NCBI RefSeq assembly: GCF_020966635.1
Contig: NZ_JAJKFQ010000026.1
Coordinates: 99,778 to 163,777 of the forward strand
Origin: Stieleria sp. JC731
Lineage (GTDB): Bacteria > Planctomycetota > Planctomycetia > Pirellulales > Pirellulaceae
Direction of reading: 5' to 3'
DNA: 64,000 nt
Both the position numbers and the translations under genes were made by a program. Shown here one piece after another: positions 19,621-29,927 of this stretch (the first letter of the stretch is position 1; every line of letters begins with the position of its first letter). The notes under the pieces were generated by a model. The model was not told the origin of the DNA and ran no database searches. It saw only the letters and a list, made by a program, of their open reading frames with translations.

Positions 19621-21213
19621 ATGAGTGTTTCGCACGCCCAAGAGAACTCTGCGAATACGAATAACTCGGCCCTCACCGACCAGCGAATCGTTGTTCTGGA
19701 TTTCGGCTCGCAGTACGCACAACTGATTGCCCGACGCGTTCGTGAGCAGAACGTGTACTGTCAGATCTTGCGACACGACCTGTCGGCCGAGCGAATCGCA
19801 GAGCTGGCCCCCAAAGGAATCATCCTTTCCGGTGGACCGTCCAGTGTTTACGAAGATGGTGCTCCGCAATGTGATCCCGAGTTATTCAACTTAGGGATCC
19901 CAGTGCTGGGAATTTGCTACGGCATGCAACTGGCCTGCAAAGCACTCGGTGGCCAAGTCGATAGCACCACCACACGTGAATACGGTCACGCCAAGTGCGA
20001 AATCATCAGCGGTGATTCATTGTTTGATGAATTGCCAAGCGAAATCGATGTCTGGATGAGCCATGGTGATCAGGTTTCGTCGATTAGCGAATCGTTCACG
20101 ACCCTCGCAAAGACAAGCACGTGTCCCTACGCGGCAATTGTCCACCGCGACCTGCCTGTCTATGGGATGCAGTTCCACCCGGAAGTCACGCACACTCCAT
20201 TGGGCGGCAAGGTCCTAGCCAATTTTGTCCGGAACATCTGCAAGTGTGAACCGAATTGGCATCTCAGTGATTTTGCCGAATTGACCATCAAGCAAATTCG
20301 CGAGCAGGTCGGCGACCGGCGCGTGATCTGCGGACTTAGTGGCGGAGTCGACTCGTCGGTCGTCGCCGCACTGTTGTACAAGGCTATCGGAAGCCAGTTG
20401 ACTTGCATCCTGATCGACAACGGTTTGCTGCGAAAGAACGAACAGACGCTTGTCATCGACGAGTTTTCAAATCACTTCAAAACCGATCTGCACGTCGTCA
20501 ACGCGGAAGACCGGTTCTTGGCTTCGCTCGCCGGAATTACCGAACCGCAAGAGAAACGGCGCCGCATCGGGCACGACTTCATCGAGTGCTTCAAAACCGA
20601 AGCGGAACAAATCGAGAACGCCCATTTCTTGGCTCAAGGAACCCTGTACCCCGACGTTATCGAAAGCGGTGCAGATCCCGACGGCCCGGCAGCCACAATC
20701 AAGCTGCACCACAATGTCGGTGGCCTTCCAGAGGAGTTGGGATTTGAATTGATCGAGCCCCTGCGTGATTTGTTCAAAGACGAAGTTCGCCGTCTGGGGC
20801 TGGAACTGGGCTTACCTGACAAACTCGTTTGGCGTCACCCATTCCCAGGACCAGGCCTTGCCGTTCGCTGCCTGGGCGAAGTCACCCGCGACAAGCTGGT
20901 CGTTCTGCGAGCTGCCGACGCGATCGTCATCGAAGAAATCGAAGCCGCGGGATTGTATCGCGATACCAGCCAAACGTTTGCGGTTCTGCTGCCAGTTCAA
21001 AGTGTCGGTGTGATGGGCGATGCCCGAACCTACGACAACGCAATCGCCATTCGCAGCGTCAACACGGATGATTTTATGACGGCTGATTGGAGCCGTTTGC
21101 CGTACGACCTGCTGGCGCGAATGAGTACACGGATTATCAACGAAGTCAAAGGCGTCAATCGTGTCTGCTATGACATTAGCAGTAAACCGCCCGCGACGAT
21201 CGAATGGGAATAA
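19621..21213 (+). CDS. guaA: GMP synthase (glutamine-hydrolysing)
   Basis: A 530-residue enzyme that converts XMP, ATP and glutamine to GMP, the last step of guanine nucleotide synthesis. The N-terminal class I glutamine amidotransferase has [20 protein letters not shown], the nucleophile Cys99 in [10 protein letters not shown] and the His of MQFHPEVTH. The ATP-pyrophosphatase domain has the PP-loop GLSGGVDSS near residue 240. The C-terminal dimerisation domain ends in the usual [15 protein letters not shown] chose the ATG at 19621 (MSVSHAQ); an in-frame TTG upstream would add 18 residues. The ettA gene starts 8 bp after the stop, suggesting cotranscription. Confidence 0.97.
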   Translation: MSVSHAQENSANTNNSALTDQRIVVLDFGSQYAQLIARRVREQNVYCQILRHDLSAERIAELAPKGIILSGGPSSVYEDGAPQCDPELFNLGIPVLGICYGMQLACKALGGQVDSTTTREYGHAKCEIISGDSLFDELPSEIDVWMSHGDQVSSISESFTTLAKTSTCPYAAIVHRDLPVYGMQFHPEVTHTPLGGKVLANFVRNICKCEPNWHLSDFAELTIKQIREQVGDRRVICGLSGGVDSSVVAALLYKAIGSQLTCILIDNGLLRKNEQTLVIDEFSNHFKTDLHVVNAEDRFLASLAGITEPQEKRRRIGHDFIECFKTEAEQIENAHFLAQGTLYPDVIESGADPDGPAATIKLHHNVGGLPEELGFELIEPLRDLFKDEVRRLGLELGLPDKLVWRHPFPGPGLAVRCLGEVTRDKLVVLRAADAIVIEEIEAAGLYRDTSQTFAVLLPVQSVGVMGDARTYDNAIAIRSVNTDDFMTADWSRLPYDLLARMSTRIINEVKGVNRVCYDISSKPPATIEWE

Positions 21214-21220
21214 GATCGGA

Positions 21221-22897
21221 ATGTCTCGACAATTCATCTATCAGATCGAAGGACTGACAAAAAAGCACGGCCAGAAAGCTGTGCTGGACGATGTTCATTT
21301 GGCGTTCTACCCGGGCGCAAAAATTGGCGTCCTCGGCCCCAACGGTGCCGGCAAGTCGACGCTGATGCGAATCATGGCTGGCCAGGACAAGGAGTTTGAC
21401 GGTAGCGCCCGCTTGGCGAAAGGTTTCACCGTCGGCTACCTCGAACAAGAGCCGCCTTTGGATCCCACCAAGACGGTTTTCGAAAACGTTCAAACCGCCG
21501 TCGCCGAACGGCGCGCGATCATTGATCGGTTCAACGAGATCAGCATGCTGCTCGGTGACGTAACCGACGATGATGAAATGCAGAAGCTGTGCGACGAAAT
21601 GGCGACGCTTCAAGACACGATCGACACCTACAACCTGTGGGAACTCGATCGCCAAGTCGAAATGTCGATGGCAGTCATGAACTTGCCGCCCGGTGATGCA
21701 GACGTCACAAAGTTGTCCGGGGGCGAACGCCGCCGAGTCGCATTGTGCCAATTGCTCATTCGCCAGCCCGACCTGCTATTGCTTGACGAACCGACCAACC
21801 ACTTGGATGCCGAGTCGGTTTCTTGGCTAGAACAACATTTGCACAAGTATCCCGGCACCGTTGTCGCGGTGACGCACGATCGCTACTTCCTAGACAACGT
21901 TGCGAAGTGGATCCTGGAAATTGACCGTGGTCGCGGCATCCCGTTCGAAGGCAACTACACCGCGTGGCTGGAAGCACGCCAAAAGCGGATGGCTTTGGAA
22001 CAGCGGCAAGCCAAGGCTCGCGAGCGGACGTTGAATCGCGAATTGGAATGGATTCGTATGAGTCCAAAAGCTCGTCAAGCGAAAAGCAAAGCTCGGATCA
22101 AAGCCTACGAAGATTTGGCGTCGCAAAAATTCGAGGACCGTCCAGACGAATTGGAAATCCAAATTCCGTCCAATCGCAACCTCGGCGATCTCGTCATCGA
22201 AGCGAAAAACATCAGCAAGGCGTTTGGCGAAAAGGTCCTCGTGAAGGATCTCTCGTTCCGCCTGCCCGCCGGTGGCATTGTCGGCGTGATCGGCCCCAAT
22301 GGTGCCGGTAAAACAACCCTGTTCAACATGTTCACCGGGAAAGAGCCGCCAGATGCGGGTGAGTTCCGGGTCGGCGACACGGTCGATTTGGGTTACGTTG
22401 ATCAAAGCCGCGATTCTCTCGACGATAACCACACGGTGTTCGAGGAAATCAGTGGCGGACATGAAACGATCGATCTGGGCGGACGAAGCGTCAACGCGAG
22501 AGCCTATGTATCGCGGTTTAACTTCCGCGGCCCAGATCAAGAAAAGAAAGTCGGGAAGCTCTCCGGCGGTGAACGCAACCGCGTTCACCTGGCAAAGCTT
22601 CTTCGCCGTGGTTGCAACGTCCTTTTGTTGGACGAACCGACCAACGACCTTGATGTCGATACCCTGCGGGCGCTCGAAGAAGCGATCATGAACTTTGCCG
22701 GTTGCGTCGTTGTCACGTCGCACGACCGCTGGTTCCTCGATCGACTCGCGACCCATATCCTCGCTTTCGAAGGCGATGGTCAGGTCTATTGGTGTGAAGG
22801 AAACTTTGAAGTTTACGAACGGAACCTGCGTGAACGGCTTGGGGAAGATCCCGACAGCATCAAACAGGCTCGTTACAAAAGCATCCATGCCGGCTAG
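21221..22897 (+). CDS. ettA: ABC-F ATPase, EttA-type translational throttle
   Basis: A 558-residue soluble ABC-F protein with two ATPase domains and no membrane segment. It binds the ribosomal E site and couples ATP level to the first elongation step. Walker A motifs are GPNGAGKST (near 38) and GPNGAGKTT (near 358). Signatures are [12 protein letters not shown] and [12 protein letters not shown]. Walker B regions are [12 protein letters not shown] and [12 protein letters not shown]. The inter-domain linker contains the arm-like [19 protein letters not shown], typical of EttA. The length matches E. coli EttA (555). The start at 21221 follows the guaA stop by 8 bp; a longer frame from 21161 would overlap guaA and is rejected. 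Confidence 0.95.
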   Translation: MSRQFIYQIEGLTKKHGQKAVLDDVHLAFYPGAKIGVLGPNGAGKSTLMRIMAGQDKEFDGSARLAKGFTVGYLEQEPPLDPTKTVFENVQTAVAERRAIIDRFNEISMLLGDVTDDDEMQKLCDEMATLQDTIDTYNLWELDRQVEMSMAVMNLPPGDADVTKLSGGERRRVALCQLLIRQPDLLLLDEPTNHLDAESVSWLEQHLHKYPGTVVAVTHDRYFLDNVAKWILEIDRGRGIPFEGNYTAWLEARQKRMALEQRQAKARERTLNRELEWIRMSPKARQAKSKARIKAYEDLASQKFEDRPDELEIQIPSNRNLGDLVIEAKNISKAFGEKVLVKDLSFRLPAGGIVGVIGPNGAGKTTLFNMFTGKEPPDAGEFRVGDTVDLGYVDQSRDSLDDNHTVFEEISGGHETIDLGGRSVNARAYVSRFNFRGPDQEKKVGKLSGGERNRVHLAKLLRRGCNVLLLDEPTNDLDVDTLRALEEAIMNFAGCVVVTSHDRWFLDRLATHILAFEGDGQVYWCEGNFEVYERNLRERLGEDPDSIKQARYKSIHAG

Positions 22898-22912
22898 AGC
22901 CGGACTTTGATG
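22890..22912 (+). repeat. Short dispersed element, copy 1 (overlaps ettA stop)
   Basis: CCGGCTAGAGCCGGACTTTG followed by ATG. It contains a small inverted repeat CCGGCT/AGCCGG, and the ettA stop TAG is inside it. A copy differing by three transitions lies at 28145-28167. This may be a small dispersed repeat or a weak terminator; there is no T-tract. Confidence 0.4.
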
Positions 22913-22980
22913 GCCCGCCATCAACATCGAATCACTGCAGGAGCGGTGATGATTCGTTACTCGCAATTACTCACGGAAAC

Positions 22981-23178
22981 ATGACGATTCTTCGCGTAGG
23001 AACCAACGAAAAGTACTCCAACAACTGGGACAATATCTTCGGAGGTAGCAAGAAGGCCACCAAGAAGAAAACAACCAAGAAGGCCGCCAAGAAGAAAACT
23101 TCGAAAAAGGTAGCCGCAAAGAAAACGACCAAAAAAGCGGCAAAGAAGAAAGCCACCAAGAAGAAGTCGAAGAAGTAG
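22981..23178 (+). CDS. Small lysine/alanine-rich histone H1-like protein
   Basis: A 65-residue protein. The first 22 residues (MTILRVGTNEKYSNNWDNIF, then GG) are of normal composition and look like a specific head domain. From residue 23 to the end the sequence is almost only Lys, Ala, Thr and Ser in KKA/KKT/KKS repeats, like the C-terminal tail of histone H1 or bacterial HU-type tails. It probably binds DNA or RNA through charge. It follows ettA by 83 bp on the same strand. The lysine codons mix AAG and AAA, so this is a coding repeat rather than a simple DNA repeat. The exact role is unknown. Confidence 0.7.
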   Translation: MTILRVGTNEKYSNNWDNIFGGSKKATKKKTTKKAAKKKTSKKVAAKKTTKKAAKKKATKKKSKK

Positions 23179-23778
23179 TTTTCGTTGTCGGGACGTCCCG
23201 TCACTTCACAAGGTGACATGGAATTCGGCAACCGAATGTCATGGCTGCTAATCGAACCTCAGCGACCAAAATCGAAACCGATGTCCGCTGGTAGCTCGAT
23301 TCAAGCAGCTAGCTTCGCGATCGATAAAAGCTGCAACCCGGTAAATCAGTTGACAGTAACTCTGGTGGCAGTCAGGCAGCAGTGAAGTGCCAACCGTTCA
23401 AAGAGACTGTCACAGGTTTCAGCTGGTCCTATCGACATCCGTTGCGACAGCGCAGCGTGGTTTCGCAAGATCAAAGCCTATCCAACAATCGAGAGTGTCT
23501 GCTCGGATAGCTTGGACGAAAGGAAAGTATCGGGAGAGCAGCTTCACAACTCGATTTTGTCCCGGATTTGACGCTCGAAACGAACGCCGAAAACAGTATC
23601 CGCTACGTCGCTTGTTGTCGCGTTGCGATGACATTCAAAACCTCCCCACAATTCCTCACCTCATCGTTTCGGCTTTCGTCTGTGAATTGCTTCGCGTTCG
23701 GCTGATCAAGCTGAATCCGATCACACGTAAAGAGCCGAACTTTCGCGGCTGACATAACTCGGATTACAACCTTCCACC
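23179..23778. other. 600 bp gap without a supported gene
   Basis: An open frame at 23387-23752 on the plus strand has unusual composition (many Arg, Cys and Phe), no recognisable domain and no good ribosome binding site, so I do not call it. No repeat, RNA gene or terminator was recognised. Confidence 0.4.
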
Positions 23779-26700
23779 ATGTCAATTATTCCCCCACCGG
23801 AGTCGCTCGACGATTCGCTAAGGCGGTTAGCGGGGTATTTGAACTTTTCAGGTGGAAGCAACGATCCGGCTATCGCTTCCCTTTGGAATGATGCCTACCA
23901 GCATGCCAGCCAGGGAAAACCGCTGACCGGAACGCCGGCTTGGCTGGTTTTGCACAACTGGATCGAGCAGACGCTATCGAACCTGTCGTCTGGTGCGGCC
24001 GGTTTTAGCGATGTCACGCAGGCATCGGATGTTTCGCGGTTGCTGCTTAGCAAGCTGCTGCCAGCGTACATGGATTACCATCGTGATCTGCTATTCCATC
24101 AAGAACCCGAAGTCCTTTTCAACGGGTTCTTCTTCGCCAGGGCGGCGGAAGTGTTGCTTCGCATGTACAGCGAGCAAGAAGCGAATCAGCAAGACGACGG
24201 CGAAGAAATATCGATCATCGATTCCGGCGTCGGTGCCAAGTTGGTCCACGATGCCATTTTAGAGCTGAATGATTACGTCGGTTATCGACCTGTCGCGGTT
24301 CTGGAAAATCGTCGAGTTCAGCCTTACGAGAACGAATTTGTTCGGCCGATTCCCCTGTACGTTCGCGGGGCCGGCGTCAGCGCGGGACCGTATTACGAAC
24401 TGATCACTCTCGCCGTCGAAATCCTAAACGATACCGATCCGTCGGTACTGCGAGCGGCTTCGTTTGACTTCGACCAACTGGCCGAGCTTTCGCTTGACCC
24501 GAGAGCCTACGACTTTGACCATCCGGTTAATCGCCGTCCCAACTACCATTTCGGTGGATGGGACGAACGGACGGTAACACAGGAAGGTTACTACAGCCGT
24601 TTTGTGCTGCGGCAGGTGACATTGGATTCGCTGCTCGCGAGAGTTGGCGATGCCGACTTGGTTTCGCGCCAGGGATACAACCAAGACGAGTTGTTTACCG
24701 AAGCGGCGACTGTGCTTGCAGGCACGATCTTGATGGCCAGTGGGATCAGCGGCTGGGGACCGAGCGCTTATTCCAGCGACGTCACACTCAGCACGTTAAT
24801 GAAACCCATCGCGGAATACCGGGATGAGTTTTATCTGGATCGGTTACAGCGGCTCACCGGCGACCATCGCGAACGCTTGAATGAAGAACAGCTTGTTCGG
24901 CGTCAGCCCTTCGGTGCCGCGCGGCAGCATTTAAATGCGGCATTGGCGGAACGACGTGCGGCACAGGTGCAACACGTCCAGCTGGCACGTCTTTACGCTC
25001 GAATGGGTTATCCCGATGCCGCGACACGGCAGATCGATGTCGTTCCCGCCGCCTCGGCGCGGATGATTTGCCGAATCGATTGCGAAATCACATTGGGACT
25101 TCGGGCCCTGCGATCGGGAAAGCTTGATGTCGCGTTGGAAGTCGCTCCGCGAGTTTACGACCTGCTTCAGCGTTCGATCCAGTGCGGTGCACTCGCTGAT
25201 CCCTGGGACTTGATCGGGTTCGCCGGACAATTCAGTCTGCACCCTAGCCCCGACTGCAGCGTTCATGATTCACGAGTTGACGATCTGCTTTACCTGATCG
25301 ATCAACTGTTCAGCTACATGGCTCGGGTATGGAGCGAATCGGCGGCACGTAATGACATGCAGTGCTTCGAATCGGTTAGCACCCTTTATCGTGAAGTCGC
25401 CCAGTGGTGGCGAAACTTTGGTGCTCATACGGTCGAATCGCTCGAAGCGGCCGACCCGCTGGAGTCCTATGACAGCGCGAAAATGGTCGCGCGAGCGTTA
25501 CGAATCTGGCATGAAGGCGGCGCAGCTGCTGGTGACGTCAAATTCTGGGCACCGCATGCGGACTTTTTCGATTCTCCGCGAGCCTATTCGTTGGTCGTCA
25601 CCGCGCTATTGGAACGCAACGACTTCTTGCCTTCGATGGCTCTGCTGATTCACTGGCTCGGCAACGCAGGTGAAATCGGGTTGCGGCAAGGCGGTAACTC
25701 ACTGCCTCGATTGGCCGAACGCTGGTTGATGAAACTGCGTGGCACAAACGATGAGTTATCAACGGGAGACTACGCGCCATCGACGGTTCAGCCCGATCAG
25801 GTGTGGCCGCTGGCGCGAAAATGCTTCGACTACTTGCAAGCCAACGCCGAGGACTTTTATCACGCGCCGCGTTTTTCGTTGGTCGACCAACCCGAAACGC
25901 CACGTGACTGGGATCGCGAATTGGCTGGGGATCTGGATAATGATTCCGAAGGTGGCATTTACGACGCCGCATACGAAGACGTTACCTACCACGACACCAC
26001 CGATGACGGCGTCGACGGATCGATTTATGAAGGCGGCGGAGAATACGGCAGCCACGGCGAATTAGAAGCCGAATGGAAGCGACTGGTCGACCGACTGGCG
26101 TTTCTTCAGTCGATGGCTCGCATGTGGGCGGTTGCCGCGGACATCGTCGTTACCGACGAAGTCACCGATGACGAAGGCCGGTCCAAAGACCAACTCGAAG
26201 CCCTTCGTGAATGGGCCGAGTGCGCTAAGAACAACCGAATCGGTTTGCTGGAACTTCTCGACGCCGTTCGTGCCTACCGAATTCCGACCGCGGGAAGCGA
26301 CCGCGACTCGATGCGCGACTACGATCGTAGCCGCGTCCTCCGCGATTCATTGATGGAGCGAATCATTGGGACCGCGGTCGAAATGAGCGACGCGCGCCGA
26401 TTGATCTGTGGTGCGATCATCGCACACGTTGACCGGCACGAAGTCTTACACGACCAAAAAGCCGACGGTCCCCAAGGGCTGAACGAAGCCGGTTTGGACG
26501 AAATGTCCGCGGACGATGTCCAGGCCGTTCGTCTGTACGCGTCGTTGATTGCCGGTGACAAAGAAACGACGCGAGCGTTGTTCCCGGAATACATCGACGC
26601 GATCAGCCGCGAAAACTTGCTTTACATCCCGCTTTCTCGCGGTGGTGATCCCGTCAAAATCTTTGTCGCAAGACTTCGCCAAAGAGTTCTGCGTCACTTG

Positions 26701-27972
26701 ATGCACTGGCTGCCACGCCGCGGACTAGTCAGCGAAGCTTGCCGCCTGATCGAAGTTTCTCGGCTGATGGAACAGCAGAATAGCGTCGGAATCGGAGCAG
26801 TCACCGAGTTTGACAGTTTGTTCTGCGACGGATTTCGTGCGATCGTCGCCTCAGTCGTAGCAGCGGTTCGTCACGAAGTCAGTTCCGATCAAGCCAGTGA
26901 CAATGACGAGCCAACTGATATAGGTGCAATCGCGAATGACGAGCGGCTAGCCGGTGATGTCTTGATCCCTCTGATCGAGCGATTGACCGAAACGATGCTC
27001 GGTTCATGGCTAGCGCACAGCCAGACCCTTCGGTTGTCGCCGCTGGAAACAGTTGCCGATCGGAATCAGTGGCAGCGATTGGTCGACTTCATTGGACGCT
27101 ATGGCGATCCGATTTTCACGCAAGTGTTCCTGCAACTTGGGCACGTCCGGGCGATTTTGCACCAAGGCGTAGCGGATTGGCTTCAGCGAGTCATCGACGA
27201 AGACGAACCGCAAGTTTCAGACATGCAGCTGTTCGTCGACTTGTCCAACGGCGAACTTTCGATGGTGCAAGCCGAGCGTTGGATAACACTGGTATACGAG
27301 TCGTTGATTGACCACCATTCCGAGTACCAGGACTACAACAGCACAACAACACAAAGCGACCGAGGTGACTTGGTCTACATGTTCTTGGACTTCTTGCGAC
27401 TCCGCGCCGGTTACGAGCGAATCGCATGGAACCTAAAGCCAGTCATGTGGGCACACGAAGTCCTTGTCGGCGAAGGACTCGAAGACGCCGCGATGATGTG
27501 GCGGCGCAGTCTGAGCGAACGGATCGGTACAGAGGCGGATAAGTACGTCGACCGTCTGCGGCGGATGCAAAAGAACTACTCGATGCGAATGCCAACAGTC
27601 GCCGATCGGATCTTGGAACGTTTCGTCCAACCGATGACAATCGCTCGCATGCGAGCCCTGGTTCTGCCCGCGATGCAAGATGCCGAGTCGGGTGGCAATA
27701 TCGATCGGTTCGAGTTGCTGGAAGCCGAAGCAGAATTGCTTTCTCGAACCCCGACCGGGGCGGGGCTGGATGTTCCCGCATGGCTGGCCGCTCTTGAAGA
27801 AGAAGTCGAGCGCTTGGCGAAACGGAACGCCAGTAGCGAAATCGATCCGGAAGCTCTGATGACGATCACCATCGACCCACTTAGCTTGAAGGAGATGGAC
27901 GAGCAACTTGACATTGCTCAGTCACAAGGTCGTGGTCTCCCGCACATGCGGTCACAAAAGAAGAAGCCGTAG
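23779..27972 (+). CDS. Very large cytoplasmic orphan protein
   Basis: A 1397-residue protein without signal peptide or membrane helices. It is mostly alpha-helical in appearance, with many Leu, Arg and Glu, and could contain TPR-like or HEAT-like helices, but I see no clear family motif. Residues about 715-765 form a low-complexity Asp/Glu/Gly/Tyr-rich insert (DNDSEGGIYDAAYED and following). It ends with a basic tail RSQKKKP. ATG at 23779 is the first in frame and follows 'CCTTCCACC', with no strong Shine-Dalgarno, as is common in planctomycetes. It stands alone between the H1-like gene and rhaB. I cannot assign a function. Confidence 0.85.
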   Translation: MSIIPPPESLDDSLRRLAGYLNFSGGSNDPAIASLWNDAYQHASQGKPLTGTPAWLVLHNWIEQTLSNLSSGAAGFSDVTQASDVSRLLLSKLLPAYMDYHRDLLFHQEPEVLFNGFFFARAAEVLLRMYSEQEANQQDDGEEISIIDSGVGAKLVHDAILELNDYVGYRPVAVLENRRVQPYENEFVRPIPLYVRGAGVSAGPYYELITLAVEILNDTDPSVLRAASFDFDQLAELSLDPRAYDFDHPVNRRPNYHFGGWDERTVTQEGYYSRFVLRQVTLDSLLARVGDADLVSRQGYNQDELFTEAATVLAGTILMASGISGWGPSAYSSDVTLSTLMKPIAEYRDEFYLDRLQRLTGDHRERLNEEQLVRRQPFGAARQHLNAALAERRAAQVQHVQLARLYARMGYPDAATRQIDVVPAASARMICRIDCEITLGLRALRSGKLDVALEVAPRVYDLLQRSIQCGALADPWDLIGFAGQFSLHPSPDCSVHDSRVDDLLYLIDQLFSYMARVWSESAARNDMQCFESVSTLYREVAQWWRNFGAHTVESLEAADPLESYDSAKMVARALRIWHEGGAAAGDVKFWAPHADFFDSPRAYSLVVTALLERNDFLPSMALLIHWLGNAGEIGLRQGGNSLPRLAERWLMKLRGTNDELSTGDYAPSTVQPDQVWPLARKCFDYLQANAEDFYHAPRFSLVDQPETPRDWDRELAGDLDNDSEGGIYDAAYEDVTYHDTTDDGVDGSIYEGGGEYGSHGELEAEWKRLVDRLAFLQSMARMWAVAADIVVTDEVTDDEGRSKDQLEALREWAECAKNNRIGLLELLDAVRAYRIPTAGSDRDSMRDYDRSRVLRDSLMERIIGTAVEMSDARRLICGAIIAHVDRHEVLHDQKADGPQGLNEAGLDEMSADDVQAVRLYASLIAGDKETTRALFPEYIDAISRENLLYIPLSRGGDPVKIFVARLRQRVLRHLMHWLPRRGLVSEACRLIEVSRLMEQQNSVGIGAVTEFDSLFCDGFRAIVASVVAAVRHEVSSDQASDNDEPTDIGAIANDERLAGDVLIPLIERLTETMLGSWLAHSQTLRLSPLETVADRNQWQRLVDFIGRYGDPIFTQVFLQLGHVRAILHQGVADWLQRVIDEDEPQVSDMQLFVDLSNGELSMVQAERWITLVYESLIDHHSEYQDYNSTTTQSDRGDLVYMFLDFLRLRAGYERIAWNLKPVMWAHEVLVGEGLEDAAMMWRRSLSERIGTEADKYVDRLRRMQKNYSMRMPTVADRILERFVQPMTIARMRALVLPAMQDAESGGNIDRFELLEAEAELLSRTPTGAGLDVPAWLAALEEEVERLAKRNASSEIDPEALMTITIDPLSLKEMDEQLDIAQSQGRGLPHMRSQKKKP

Positions 27973-28365
27973 GTTCGCGTCCCCTCCTCCGCGTCTTCTC
28001 CTCCGGGTCTCAAAATACGTGGAAGACGCGTAGTGGCAGGCCCCCACGCCACCGCGTCAAGTTTGGTATCATCGTTGATCCCACGAATCGACTTTGGTGC
28101 CGTCGTCATCGCACCAACGACATTCGTTTTGCCATGCGTTTATTCCGGCTAGGGCTGGACTCTGATGCCGGATAAACACGATTGGTTCCCGCCTTGTACT
28201 GCCTACCGCGGCGGTTTCAGTCGTATGTATCGCGATCTTCGAGTTTGCATAAACAGCAAGCCATTTCGGACCGCGACATCCGTTGAATCCCTGCCGATCG
28301 TTTCGTTGGACAAAGTCCTACGAAAACGAAACTAATTCCACCGGACCATACGATCCCAGACCGCC
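27973..28365. other. 393 bp gap before rhaB
   Basis: It holds the second copy of the short dispersed element (28145-28167) and presumably the rhaB promoter. No RNA gene or credible small gene was seen. Confidence 0.4.
28145..28167 (+). repeat. Short dispersed element, copy 2
   Basis: CCGGCTAGGGCTGGACTCTG followed by ATG. It matches 20 of 23 bases of the copy at 22890-22912, and all three differences are transitions. Confidence 0.4.
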
Positions 28366-29907
28366 ATGTCAGAGCCTCCCGTTCATCTTGCTGTTGATTT
28401 AGGTGCCAGTAGCGGTCGTGTGATTGCGGGTTGGCTTGTCGATGCACAGCTCGAACTTGAAGAAGTTCACCGCTTTGCCAACGATCCGGTTTTGATTCAG
28501 AATTCGCTGCAATGGAACGTGCACGCATTGTGGTCAGAGATACTTGAGGGACTACGTAAAGCCGCGACTCGTTATCTGCAAGTTTTGTCAGTCGGAGTCG
28601 ATACATGGGGCGTCGACTACGTCCTAGTTGATCGAAATGACCAATTGGCTGGTCCGGTACGCAACTATCGCGATTCCAGAACGCATGGCATGCTGGCTAA
28701 AGCGTGTGATCGGCTAGGCGGTCCGGAAATCGGACGCGAAAAGATCTTTAAAGCAACTGGATTACAGTTCATGGAGATCAATACGCTTTACCAGTTGTTC
28801 AGCGCAGCAGAAAACGGAGAGCGTTCTCTTGAAATTGCCGATCACTTTTTAATGATGGGTGATTTCTTTCATTGGCTTTTGTCTGGTAAGCGCAGCATCG
28901 AAGCGACAAATGCGTCGACGACCCAGATGGTTGATCCGGCGACGGGGAAATGGCAAGTTGAACTGTTGGAAAGCTTGGGAATCCCATCACGGATATTCGA
29001 ACCGACCGTCCAGCCCGGCACCGTCCTCGGCAAGGTTCAACCCAGCGTTGCCGAAGTGACCGGACTGGCCGACGTTCCTGTTGTTGTCCCAGCGACTCAC
29101 GATACCGGTTCGGCTGTTATTTCGGTTCCCGTCGATGATTTCGCGCCGTCGCAACCCAACTGGTGCTACATCAGTTCCGGTACTTGGTCATTGATGGGGT
29201 GTGAACTCGCATCACCGCGCGTCAATGACGTCTGCTCGGAGCTTAACTTCACCAACGAAGGCGGCGTTGCCGGAAGCACTCGTCTGCTGAAGAACATCGG
29301 GGGACTTTGGATCTTCCAACAGCTTCGTAAATCGATGCAGCGTCAAGGCGAAGATGTGTCTTGGGAACAGATGGTTCGCCAAGCGAGCCAAGCCCATGCG
29401 TTTGAATTGTTGATCGATCCGGATCATCCCGATTTTGTCGCTCCCACCGACATGCTGACTGCGATCAAGTCCTTTGCCCAAGCAACCGATCAACCGATTC
29501 CCGAAACCGATGGTGGTTACTACCGAGCCGCGCTGGAAGGACTCGCGCTTCGATATCGGGTTTGCCTGGGGATGCTGGAAAGGCTTGCGGAGAATCGCAT
29601 CGACACGATCCATATTGTCGGCGGCGGAACGATGAACGAGCTGCTATGTCAAATGACCGCCGACGCGTGTAATCGGACTGTCGTTGCAGGGCCGGTCGAA
29701 GCAACCGCGATCGGCAACCTGGTGATGCAGATGATCGGTACCGGTGCCATTGAGAGCGATGGCGACCTATCCCAATCCATTCGCAAAGCACGTGGGATCG
29801 TACGTGAAAGTTTCGAAGTCAAAACTTACACGCCCAAGAATCCCGATCTCTGGGACGAACCGGCACAACGATTCATGGCCCTTTCGAAGGCTCCCAGTAC
29901 CGTTTAA
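28366..29907 (+). CDS. rhaB: Rhamnulokinase
   Basis: A 513-residue FGGY-family carbohydrate kinase that phosphorylates L-rhamnulose to rhamnulose 1-phosphate. The N-terminal ATPase fold begins with LAVDLGASSGRVIAG, followed by the family motif VGVDTWGVDYVL and NYRDSRT, which are typical of RhaB. The C-terminal half shows YISSGTWSLMG and the FGGY signature-like IHIVGGGTMNELLCQMTADA. Length fits RhaB (about 490). No rhamnose isomerase, aldolase or regulator is in the window, so it acts in a pathway encoded elsewhere, perhaps using rhamnose released from algal polysaccharide. The cyclo-ligase gene follows after about 20 bp. Confidence 0.93.
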   Translation: MSEPPVHLAVDLGASSGRVIAGWLVDAQLELEEVHRFANDPVLIQNSLQWNVHALWSEILEGLRKAATRYLQVLSVGVDTWGVDYVLVDRNDQLAGPVRNYRDSRTHGMLAKACDRLGGPEIGREKIFKATGLQFMEINTLYQLFSAAENGERSLEIADHFLMMGDFFHWLLSGKRSIEATNASTTQMVDPATGKWQVELLESLGIPSRIFEPTVQPGTVLGKVQPSVAEVTGLADVPVVVPATHDTGSAVISVPVDDFAPSQPNWCYISSGTWSLMGCELASPRVNDVCSELNFTNEGGVAGSTRLLKNIGGLWIFQQLRKSMQRQGEDVSWEQMVRQASQAHAFELLIDPDHPDFVAPTDMLTAIKSFAQATDQPIPETDGGYYRAALEGLALRYRVCLGMLERLAENRIDTIHIVGGGTMNELLCQMTADACNRTVVAGPVEATAIGNLVMQMIGTGAIESDGDLSQSIRKARGIVRESFEVKTYTPKNPDLWDEPAQRFMALSKAPSTV

Positions 29908-29927
29908 GTGACCGGCCATTCATCGGT

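Noticed and set aside
21890..22966. 358-codon open frame opposite ettA
   Set aside because: It is the shadow of a well supported ABC-F gene in the antisense frame.
23387..23752. 121-codon plus-strand open frame
   Set aside because: Composition and start are poor; no domain is recognisable.
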